Shown: piece after piece, positions 27,363-34,099 of the stretch | How positions within the stretch are numbered: position 1 is the first letter of the stretch | Layout of the letters: each line of letters opens with the position of its first letter | Assembly (NCBI GenBank): GCA_949358305.1 | Contig: OX442316.1 | Location: 62,001 to 126,000, forward strand | From: Strigamia acuminata | Lineage: Eukaryota; Arthropoda; Chilopoda; Geophilomorpha; Linotaeniidae | Length of the DNA stretch: 64,000 bases | Direction of reading: 5' to 3' | Program-made: the position numbers and the translations under genes | The notes under the pieces: generated by a model | What the model was told of the DNA's origin: nothing | What the model saw: only the letters and a program-made list of their open reading frames with translations | The model's database searches: none

Positions 27363-27380
27363 CCGTTACCATGGTAACGG
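27363..27380 (+). promoter_or_regulatory. 18-bp perfect palindrome containing an RFX X-box
   Basis: CCGTTACCATGGTAACGG is its own reverse complement. Its core GTTACCATGGTAAC (27365-27378) is a full two-half-site match to the RFX X-box consensus (GTTNCCATGGNAAC), the site used by RFX/DAF-19 factors at ciliary and many testis-expressed genes. It sits about 110-120 bp before the candidate initiator. A second copy is at 35220-35237 in the 3' LTR. A 14-bp match is very unlikely by chance in a 1.5-kb LTR; its use in vivo is inference. Confidence 0.6.
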
Positions 27381-27438
27381 AATCTTTTGTGTATCTGTAT
27401 TTCGCCGCTATCGGCCTGGCGCGTGCCATATTCGGTAC

Positions 27439-27491
27439 TGCGCATGTGCGGTTCTCTAAGAACCAATCTAATTGCTGTAATTTCATCAGTT
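27439..27491 (+). promoter_or_regulatory. Candidate core promoter: NRF1-like site, hairpin, CCAAT, initiator
   Basis: In order: TGCGCATGTGCG (27439-27450), one mismatch from the NRF1 consensus YGCGCAYGCGCR; a perfect 6-bp stem with 3-base loop, GGTTCTCTAAGAACC (27450-27464); CCAAT (27463-27467); and TCAGTT (27486-27491), which matches the arthropod initiator TCAGTY. No TATA box lies about 30 bp ahead. A polyadenylation signal lies 16 bp after the initiator, giving a short, geometrically plausible R region. The start site itself is unproven; an alternative TATA-like CATAAAAG lies at 26761-26768. Confidence 0.4.
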
Positions 27492-27506
27492 ATTAACCAA
27501 CCTTTG

Positions 27507-27512
27507 AATAAA
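27507..27512 (+). terminator. LTR polyadenylation signal AATAAA (5' LTR copy)
   Basis: AATAAA followed at once by the GT-rich stretch TGTGTTGTGTTTTATT, a typical signal plus downstream element. It probably marks the R/U5 boundary near 27530. In the 5' LTR it would have to be bypassed or lie too close to the cap to be used. Confidence 0.6.
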
Positions 27513-27818
27513 TGTGTTGTGTTTTATTAGCTCTTGTTTTAGGCTTATTTTCAAACACATTCAATGTGTAGTGAGTAGTTTAAAATTTCTCAGGCCAACT
27601 TATGTTTCCGCCACCTATTGGATACTTGGTGCAGGTGTTCTCCACATTGTTCCAGCGGTTCAACAATGCCATTTGTTGCGGATTTATTGCTCTCCAGTGC
27701 GATTTTCGTACTAGCCACGCCATACGACCTTGGGCGAGCTCAAGTGTCTTGAATTTGGATACGCATCGCCATTCCTTTCCTTCTGTCTTGTTGACCTGCA
27801 ACACAGATGCGAAGCTTT

Positions 27819-27838
27819 TGGTGCCGTGACCAGGATTC
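27819..27838 (+). other. Primer binding site, tRNA-His
   Basis: Starts with TGG, complementary to a tRNA CCA end, and continues GTGCCGTGACC. The complement gives an acceptor 3' strand TCACGGC plus A and CCA, pairing with GCCGTGA, the known 5' end of animal cytosolic tRNA-His. By my reading 20 consecutive bases agree with the 3' end of tRNA-His. It lies 15 bases after the LTR end (27804-27818), further than the usual 0-10 bases. Confidence 0.85.
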
Positions 27839-28373
27839 CGTCTGCAATTCGTGAGTTTTTCCAGTGCATCATCAATACGTTTGAAAAAGTGTTTGGTGCG
27901 ACGGAGAAACAATTCGTTCGTGTTTCGTCACCCATGTCAAGAGTCAACGTTCAACGTGACAGAAGTTACGACGGGGACTGCTTTGGCGGCGAAAACGAAC
28001 AAAAGTGTGCATGCAGTTGGAGTTCAAGGTCACAACACTGGATAACACAACGCGTCGTGTTGGAAAGCGGATTCGCCCCTGGAATAATTGCATTTTTTAG
28101 TGTTTTGCCTTTTGAAATTGAAATTTTGGAGATTTTGGTTATTAAGGGGAACAGTATCAAGTGTCTTTATGGGATTTTGGTAGTTGCATTTGTTGGTTTT
28201 CGGGAAAATTTCGATAAAGTGTCTATTTTACAACTTTTGAAGTGTTTTTTCATTGCATGCTTAGTTCTCCACTATAACCGCCATAAGCGGGGGAGATTAG
28301 ATTTATTTCGAGTAGAACTGACTAGTTTCAAGTTGATTGAGCTGTCAGTAGAATCTAAATTTAATGTTAGGAG

Positions 28374-28475
28374 TTATTGGCGTGTTTTGTTGCAAAACGA
28401 ACCGTCAATTGTTTTCGAAAGAGTTTATTGGCGTGCTTTGTTGCAAAACAAACCGTCAATTATTTTCAAACTGTG
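28374..28475 (+). repeat. 51-bp tandem duplication in the leader
   Basis: Two adjacent copies (28374-28424, 28425-28475) beginning TTATTGGCGTG and containing TTGTTGCAAAACNAACC. They differ at about five places, several being G versus A. The divergence shows the duplication is older than the current insertion, since the LTRs are indistinguishable. Confidence 0.85.
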
Positions 28476-28584
28476 CAGGGTAATTGTGTCACGTTTTATT
28501 TACGTACACAAAACCGCTCAAATTTTTGGTCATCCTCGATTGGCCAAACATTTGATATTCTAAAATTCTCACGTGTCACCAAGG

Positions 28585-28722
28585 ACCGTGAAAATTGAGT
28601 GCTTTTTGGGGGATAAAATTAAAAAGTTTATTCTCTTTAAAGTTAAAACAAAAACCGTGAATGTTGAGATATTTTTGGGGGATAAAATAAAAAGGTTTAT
28701 TCTCTTAAAAATTAAAACAAAG
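28585..28722 (+). repeat. 69-bp tandem duplication in the leader
   Basis: Two adjacent copies (28585-28653, about 28654-28722) beginning ACCGTGAA and containing TTTTTGGGGGATAAAAT and GTTTATTCTCTT. They diverge at roughly a dozen positions with no length change except near the ends. As with the 51-bp duplication, the unit length is a multiple of three. Confidence 0.85.
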
Positions 28723-28767
28723 TTGAATTGTCATGCCCGTTTTTATCTGTTCTTTCCAAATTTCACA

Positions 28768-28809
28768 GCCGAATTTTTTGTGAGAGAGGACAGAGAAAAT
28801 GGCGGAACC
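28768..28809 (+). repeat. Inverted repeat bracketing gag-pol, left arm
   Basis: Spans the gag start codon (28799). Its core GAGAGGACAGAGA (28784-28796) is the exact reverse complement of 34074-34086. Shorter matching blocks lie in the same order on both sides: GAATT on the outer side, TGG and GAACC on the inner side. About 30 of 35 bases of the right arm have a counterpart here if small gaps are allowed. A 13-mer alone could be chance in a 9-kb element; the ordered flanking blocks and the position at both ends of the coding region make chance less likely. Confidence 0.55.
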
Positions 28810-31800
28810 TACAATGAGAGATCTTCTAACTGAGGATCAAATCGAAGTGCTACAACAACGTTGGGAGTCGCAAGTCACTGCAATGAATCATCTGTTGTCT
28901 ATATCGGAGAAGACAGCAGATCCAGGAGAACTGGAAGCGCTGGTGCAAACTGCGAACCCAAAAGAAACGAGAATAGTCGGTGCGCTGAATGATCTACAGG
29001 AATATTCGGACCACGGCTATTATCTAGAATGCATTGACAAGCTTGAGACTATGCAAGCAAGAGTGGATCTTCTTCGCACGAGATACGAAATCTCAAAGCG
29101 ATCACTTCCAACTTTGGGAGGAAGATTAAATACGTCGACAAGCTCAAATCAGAACACAACCTTGAACGCGACAGCAACGTTTAGAAAAAATTCGAAGCTG
29201 CCCAAATTGGATTCCGTAAAATTCGACGGAGATATTTTGAAGTACAGAACATTTAAAAGCAACTTCGAGACCTCCGTACACAAGGATCCAGACCTGAGTA
29301 ACATTGAAAAACTCCAGTATTTACAAACTATGTGTACTGGAGAAGCGGCAATTCTCATCTCAACTTTTCCCTTGATCGAGGAATCATATGACCTGGCCAG
29401 GGAAGAACTAGAAAGACATTTTGGTGATGAGGATGCCCAACAAACTGCGTTAATAAAATCAATTCGAGAATTAAAATCTGTTACGAGTGTATATCCAACG
29501 AAAGCGATAAAAACGAATTTGACCAAGATTTCTGCGACTATTAGACTTTTAGAGCAACTTAAAATTCCTATTCAGACTTCCGGAGCTTTCTTATTGCCCG
29601 ACATAATTAGCAAGTTTCCAACTTCAATGGCATTAAGATTTTACCAGGTTCACGGAATACAAAATAAGAACATTGTTACGTTGCTCAATTTCTTTGTGAA
29701 TGAAGTTGCGATGGCCGAACGAACTGAAAGCGTTTCTGAAAAATCGAAAAAAGACAAGAATGAAAAGTCTGAAGTGGAGAAACCGAAAGTGAAAGGTTCA
29801 ATGACCACGTGCGCAACTACTCAAGACGCCAAGCAGTCTACTAGTGCAAAAACGAAGAGTGAACCGAAATCTGAAAGCAAGAATACGCTTTTCAAGACAA
29901 ACAAGTGCATTTTTTGTGATGATGAACATTTAAACGGCTCTTGTAAAAAGGATTTCGAAATCAACGCGAAAATCGAAATAGTAAAGAAAAACAGACTGTG
30001 TTTTAACTGTTTCAGAACTGGACATAGAGTGGGAGACTGCAAGGTCAAATTTTCTTGTAAACATTGTGGTGGGCGACACCATTCCACAATATGCAAAAAA
30101 TCCGAGGTGAAGAATTCAACAAGCGCTGCGGAGAAGCCGAAGGAGCCACAAGTAACAACACATGTTTCATGCGCAATCTCGACGACTCTTCAACTAATGA
30201 TCTTCACCGCGGATCTTAAAACCAAATCAGGAGGAACCCACAGCATTCGAGGGATGATTGATCCGGGAAGCCATCGATCGTTCATCACAAAAGAATTTGT
30301 TGAAAGACTGAAACTGAAAAAATGCGGCAGTGTCTCTGCCACCACACAGAGATTCAACGACTCGTCTCCAGCAGCCACGGACTATGATGTGTTTAATGTC
30401 ACACTGCAGAGTAAAAATGACACTCAAGATTTGAAACTTTCAATGCTTTCTGTGGAAAATTTGCCACGAGTGCAGGGCATTCTTAACTCATCAATAATAG
30501 ACAAGGTGAAGAAGTTAAACCTTGAACTTGCTGAAGACCTACCAGCTAAGACTTCTCAAATCGATGTGCTTTTAGGAGTCGACGTGTGGTGGAAGGTCGT
30601 TAAGGACGGCAAGAAAAAAGTAAACGCAGATCTTGGATTAATAAATACAATTTTTGGTTGGGTCTTGTCCGGAGCGGCGGGGAACACCAATTTATTCGAA
30701 GATGAAGAAGAATTGACAACATGTTGCAACACATGCGACTTAAACATCCAAGAAAAATTGGACAAACTGTGGAACTTGGAAGCAATCGGAATAAATGCGG
30801 GAGAAAAAGAATCCGACTTTATTCGCGATCGATTCGAATCAACTACGAAACGTCTAGACGATGGACGTTATGAAGTCATGCTGCCATTTAATGGACAGGA
30901 AGTCGACTTGGAATCTAATTGGGAGTTGGCCATGAACCAACTGGCCAACACGCTCAAAAGAATAGATGCCAACGAGGATTACAAAAAACGTTACGACGAG
31001 TCCATGTGGCAGTATATTCACGAAAATCACGCGGAGGAAGTCCCAAAAGAGGAGCGTTTTCTGAAGAAAGGAACCTACAATATACCTCACCACCCTGTAA
31101 TCAAGGAGGATCGCGACACGACAAAATTTAGAGTGGTGTTTAACGCCTCTTCAGCGAAAAAAGGAAAGCGTTCCCTCAATGACTGTCTATTTCCGGGACC
31201 TTCCCTCAACCCAGACTTAATTCTCGTTATTGTGAGATTCCGTCTCTATTGTATTCCAATAATAGCAGACATTAAGCAAGCGTTTCTCCAGGTTATGATC
31301 AACCCAACTCAAACAAACTTTTTACGTTTTTTGTGGGTCGCTCGTGACTATTTCAAAGAGCCATACTCATGGCAAAATTTGTGGAATAATCTAATGGTTC
31401 TGAGAATGATTGTCGTGCCATTTGGCGTCATTTCTTCTCCATTCCTCTTGTGTGCGACGATTAGGAAACAAGCGAAACAATTTGAAGAAACTCATGCAAA
31501 AGAAGTCGACGCACTCGATGATGGAATCTTCATGGATGATTTGACGTCAGGAGGAGATTTTACAGCGGACACAACATCACATTGCGAGAAACTGAAAATG
31601 ATATTAGACGACGGAAAGCTTCCCCTCGTGAAGTGGGCGACCTCAAGCAAGGACGTCTTCAACAATTTGAAAAAAGAAGGTTTTCATATGCGAGGAGAGG
31701 AGTTTTCGGACTTAGGAATTATAAAAATGCTTGGAATATTGTGGAACACGGCAGAAGATGTCATGATGTTTAACATTCCGACAATTGAAAAAATTCCGAA

Positions 31801-34039
31801 TACAAAGCGAGAAGTTGTTTCATTAATGGCTTCCATATTCGATCCAATGGGACTCATTGCTCCTGTTGTGCTTCAAATGAAACTGCTAGTTCAAGCAATC
31901 TGGATTAGGACAAAAAACTGGGATGAAAAGATTCTTGACTCAGAGAAAAAAGAAGTCGAAGAGTGGAGTCAAGACATACAAAAATTGAAAGAATTGAAAG
32001 TTCAACGTTGGCTACAGACTTATTCCGGTCAAGATATCACTTTAGAAGTATTCTGTGACGCAAGCACTAAGGCATTTGGCTGTTCAATTTTTGTCGTCAA
32101 TCTGGAGGGCAAAAGAACTTTATTGTTGAGTAAATGTCGTATTGCGCCGACGAAAAAAGTGACTCTTCCTCGACTTGAATTAACTGCAGCAGTGGTAGGA
32201 GTGAGAATGACAAAGTACCTGTTAGAAAACTTTCTTCCAGGTTACCCCGTTACTGAAATTCGTTACTACTCTGACTCCACCATAACTTTAGCCTGGATAA
32301 ACAGTGACAAAAACGTGTGGAAGCCATACGTTTCAAACCGTGTGCAAGAAATTATTTCTTCGACCAAACCTGAACAATGGTCTCACGTACCAACGGAATT
32401 TAACCCAGCAGATTTATTGACTCGACCACATAACTCAAAAACATTGATGCAAAATAAACTTTGGTGGTTTGGAGTTGATGTCTCAAAACTAGAAAAAACA
32501 GAAATTATACAAGAGATTCTTCCAGAAGAGGAACGAAAAATTGTAGTGATGACTATTCAAGTTAAAGAAAGTTTTATTGGACAATTCTTCAAACGTTTCC
32601 GGAATTACAACAAACTTTTGAGAGTTTTCTCATACATTTTGCGATGGAAAAACAAACTTTTGCGCGGTGAGCCTCTCTCGCCACTCGAGTTAGAGGACAA
32701 CCAATTGAAGATCCTGCAATTTTCCCAGAAACTACATTTTTCTGAGGAGATTGATGATGTGAAAAACAAAAGAGAATTGTCTAAACATTCCACCCTACGC
32801 AATTTCGAGCTCTTCATTGACGAGGACGGATTACTTCGACTTCGTAGCCGCTTGAAAAAATCTTTATTGACATTTGATGAAGTTTATCCAATTATTTTGC
32901 ATTATGACAGTTGGATAACAAGGCTGTTAATTAAAAAAGTGCATCTGGAGTTGCTTCACGGTGACATAAGCGAAACCTTGTATCACCTACGCGAACAATT
33001 TTGGATTATAAGAGGACGAAGAACTATACAAACTGTGATTCGTGAGTGTGCCATTTGTCGACGTGCAAAGTTGGCAAAGAATAACCCTTCAACGGGTGAC
33101 CTTCCTGCTGAACGTGTGACACCAGCGGCGCCATTCCAAAACACAGGAGTGGACCACTTGGGTCCCATTTATGTCGGCAGCAATAAGAAGGAAAAGAAAA
33201 AAGTTTACATCTTGCTTTTCACGTGTATGGTGACCCGTTCCATACATTTAGAAGTATCAGAGGACCTTTCTGTGCCAAAGTTTTTGCTTGCAATGAGAAG
33301 ATTTGGGGCACGCCACGGATACCCCGGGAAGATTTTCTCTGACAACAGTAAGACGTTTGAGCGCGGAAGCCTCGAATTACAATCATGGGGGAAACTCATC
33401 GGTCATAATGACGTGAAAACATTCCTATCTGAAAAAAGGGTGCTCTGGACATTCATCCCACCGCTGTCTCCATGGATGGGCGGAGCGTGGGAGCGTTTAG
33501 TCCGCTCTGTTAAAGATAAACTTCGAAAGACATTGTTGCGCAGCACCGTAGACTTAGAAACTCTCCAAACTTTGGCTCTGGAAATTAGTTCAGTGCTAAA
33601 TTCACGACCTTTAAGTTATGTCCCCGACAGTGTTGATGGTGGTAGAATTTTGGCACCTGAAAACTTTCTAACAGGAGGCATGCCAAAATACGTAATAAAC
33701 AAACAATTGAGTGCAATTAAAAAATCAGATTTGCGAAAACTAGACATTAAACGACGCCAATTTATTTGGGAGTTCTGGAAAATTTGGAAAAAGAGTTACC
33801 TCATGCAACTGAGGAATTTTTATGAAACAAAAGGTGATAAGTTCTTCAAAAACCCTAAAGTAGACCAAATCGTGTTGCTAGAGAAAATGGGTACAAATCC
33901 CTATTTTTGGCCCCTTGCTAGGATAAAAGAAATTTTTCCCGGTGAGGATGGTCAAATCCGTGTGATAAAAGTTGTGCTACCCGATGGACGTGAGTTGAAA
34001 AGGTCAGTCAAGCATGTGAGAGCCCTAGAACTTGAGTGA
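28799..34039 (+). CDS. BEL/Pao Gag-Pol polyprotein (1746 aa, single frame)
   Basis: The polyprotein supplies the particle protein and the enzymes that copy RNA to DNA and integrate it. The ATG has a strong context (A at -3, G at +4), and an in-frame TGA at 28781 limits any earlier start. Domains in order: helical Gag start (1-110); DUF1759-like Gag region from about 133; Lys-rich linker (314-362); three zinc knuckles starting at C370, C401 and C420 (CX2CX3-4HX4C); protease with D488 in an I-D-P-G-S context; RT with D824 (ADIKQAF) and D913-D914 (FMDD); RNase H with D1087, E1127, D1159 and D1205; integrase zinc finger H1382, H1387, C1417, C1420; integrase core D1452, D1515, E1565; DUF5641-like C-terminus from about 1647. 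All RT, RNase H and integrase catalytic residues are present. The protease has Pro489 (CCG) where Ser or Thr is usual. Gag and Pol are in one frame with no shift or stop between them, as is common in this family, and no env frame follows. Length is normal for BEL/Pao. Confidence 0.97.
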   Translation: MAEPTMRDLLTEDQIEVLQQRWESQVTAMNHLLSISEKTADPGELEALVQTANPKETRIVGALNDLQEYSDHGYYLECIDKLETMQARVDLLRTRYEISKRSLPTLGGRLNTSTSSNQNTTLNATATFRKNSKLPKLDSVKFDGDILKYRTFKSNFETSVHKDPDLSNIEKLQYLQTMCTGEAAILISTFPLIEESYDLAREELERHFGDEDAQQTALIKSIRELKSVTSVYPTKAIKTNLTKISATIRLLEQLKIPIQTSGAFLLPDIISKFPTSMALRFYQVHGIQNKNIVTLLNFFVNEVAMAERTESVSEKSKKDKNEKSEVEKPKVKGSMTTCATTQDAKQSTSAKTKSEPKSESKNTLFKTNKCIFCDDEHLNGSCKKDFEINAKIEIVKKNRLCFNCFRTGHRVGDCKVKFSCKHCGGRHHSTICKKSEVKNSTSAAEKPKEPQVTTHVSCAISTTLQLMIFTADLKTKSGGTHSIRGMIDPGSHRSFITKEFVERLKLKKCGSVSATTQRFNDSSPAATDYDVFNVTLQSKNDTQDLKLSMLSVENLPRVQGILNSSIIDKVKKLNLELAEDLPAKTSQIDVLLGVDVWWKVVKDGKKKVNADLGLINTIFGWVLSGAAGNTNLFEDEEELTTCCNTCDLNIQEKLDKLWNLEAIGINAGEKESDFIRDRFESTTKRLDDGRYEVMLPFNGQEVDLESNWELAMNQLANTLKRIDANEDYKKRYDESMWQYIHENHAEEVPKEERFLKKGTYNIPHHPVIKEDRDTTKFRVVFNASSAKKGKRSLNDCLFPGPSLNPDLILVIVRFRLYCIPIIADIKQAFLQVMINPTQTNFLRFLWVARDYFKEPYSWQNLWNNLMVLRMIVVPFGVISSPFLLCATIRKQAKQFEETHAKEVDALDDGIFMDDLTSGGDFTADTTSHCEKLKMILDDGKLPLVKWATSSKDVFNNLKKEGFHMRGEEFSDLGIIKMLGILWNTAEDVMMFNIPTIEKIPNTKREVVSLMASIFDPMGLIAPVVLQMKLLVQAIWIRTKNWDEKILDSEKKEVEEWSQDIQKLKELKVQRWLQTYSGQDITLEVFCDASTKAFGCSIFVVNLEGKRTLLLSKCRIAPTKKVTLPRLELTAAVVGVRMTKYLLENFLPGYPVTEIRYYSDSTITLAWINSDKNVWKPYVSNRVQEIISSTKPEQWSHVPTEFNPADLLTRPHNSKTLMQNKLWWFGVDVSKLEKTEIIQEILPEEERKIVVMTIQVKESFIGQFFKRFRNYNKLLRVFSYILRWKNKLLRGEPLSPLELEDNQLKILQFSQKLHFSEEIDDVKNKRELSKHSTLRNFELFIDEDGLLRLRSRLKKSLLTFDEVYPIILHYDSWITRLLIKKVHLELLHGDISETLYHLREQFWIIRGRRTIQTVIRECAICRRAKLAKNNPSTGDLPAERVTPAAPFQNTGVDHLGPIYVGSNKKEKKKVYILLFTCMVTRSIHLEVSEDLSVPKFLLAMRRFGARHGYPGKIFSDNSKTFERGSLELQSWGKLIGHNDVKTFLSEKRVLWTFIPPLSPWMGGAWERLVRSVKDKLRKTLLRSTVDLETLQTLALEISSVLNSRPLSYVPDSVDGGRILAPENFLTGGMPKYVINKQLSAIKKSDLRKLDIKRRQFIWEFWKIWKKSYLMQLRNFYETKGDKFFKNPKVDQIVLLEKMGTNPYFWPLARIKEIFPGEDGQIRVIKVVLPDGRELKRSVKHVRALELE

Positions 34040-34099
34040 TTTTTCTTTTGTGATTTTTTTGCGTGGTTCTCCATCTCTGTCCTCTCGCCGGCAATTCGC
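34040..34099 (+). other. 3' spacer lacking a normal polypurine tract
   Basis: Sixty bases between the pol stop and the 3' LTR. LTR elements normally have 10 or more purines directly before the 3' LTR to prime plus-strand DNA. Here the sequence is T-rich then pyrimidine-rich (CCATCTCTGTCCTCTC) and ends AATTCGC at the LTR; the purine-rich strand is the opposite one. Either an atypical primer is used or the original region has been replaced. Confidence 0.7.
34065..34099 (-). repeat. Inverted repeat bracketing gag-pol, right arm
   Basis: Reverse complement of the gag-start region 28768-28809: core TCTCTGTCCTCTC (34074-34086), with GGTTC on the inner side and AATTC on the outer side. It abuts the 3' LTR. 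In genomic RNA the two arms could pair across 5.3 kb and enclose the gag AUG. Confidence 0.55.

Larger units (their letters stand above)
26243..27803 (+). repeat. 5' LTR (1561 bp)
   Basis: Begins TGTTGCA and ends TGCAACA, a perfect 7-bp terminal inverted repeat. The similarity extends to AGACAG on both sides, after a 7-bp insertion near the right end. Repeated at an exact offset of 7857 bp as the 3' LTR. Sequence-visible content is a CRE palindrome, a 39-bp tandem pair with YY1-type sites, an octamer, an 18-bp palindrome with an RFX X-box, an NRF1-like site, a CCAAT box, an arthropod-type initiator and an AATAAA. If the initiator at 27486 is used, U3 is about 1.25 kb, R about 40-50 bp and U5 about 270 bp. 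BEL/Pao LTRs are more often a few hundred bases long, so 1.56 kb is large. No long frame lies within it; the 60-95 codon frames present look like chance. Confidence 0.97.
27730..28563 (+). other. Leader open frame of 277 codons, probably not a gene
   Basis: Starts in U5, crosses the LTR end and primer binding site, and ends at TAA 28561. The translation has a short hydrophobic stretch (about residues 120-160) and an internal 17-residue duplication, but resembles no family I know. The two duplicated DNA units differ at several places in this frame, and all the differences I see change the amino acid, which does not suggest selection on a protein. Because it overlaps essential cis elements, the likeliest reading is a chance frame. 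A small accessory protein cannot be excluded. Confidence 0.15.
27804..28798 (+). other. Long untranslated leader between 5' LTR and gag
   Basis: About 995 bp with no recognised protein domain. It contains the primer binding site, two in-place tandem duplications (51 bp and 69 bp), and many upstream ATGs. One frame is open from 27730 in U5 to a TAA at 28561, and again from 28573 to 28833, overlapping the gag start by 35 bases in another frame. Scanning ribosomes would meet these first, so gag translation may need bypass or internal entry. The last ~25 bases are purine-rich and form the left arm of an inverted repeat (28768-28809). RNA packaging signals are expected in this region but cannot be recognised by eye. 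Confidence 0.7.

Noticed and set aside
27580-27947. Minus-strand frames of 110 and 78 codons at the U5/leader border
   Set aside because: No recognisable motif, overlapping each other and the primer binding site; the 3' LTR copy is truncated at the satellite.
27730-28563. The 277-codon leader frame as a novel accessory gene
   Set aside because: It overlaps the LTR end and primer site, lacks any known domain, and its internal duplicates differ by amino-acid-changing substitutions; kept only as a low-confidence note.
29149-33399. Several 60-125 codon frames on the opposite strand of gag-pol and in its other frames
   Set aside because: They lie entirely inside the strongly supported gag-pol frame and show no domain features; they are shadows of it.
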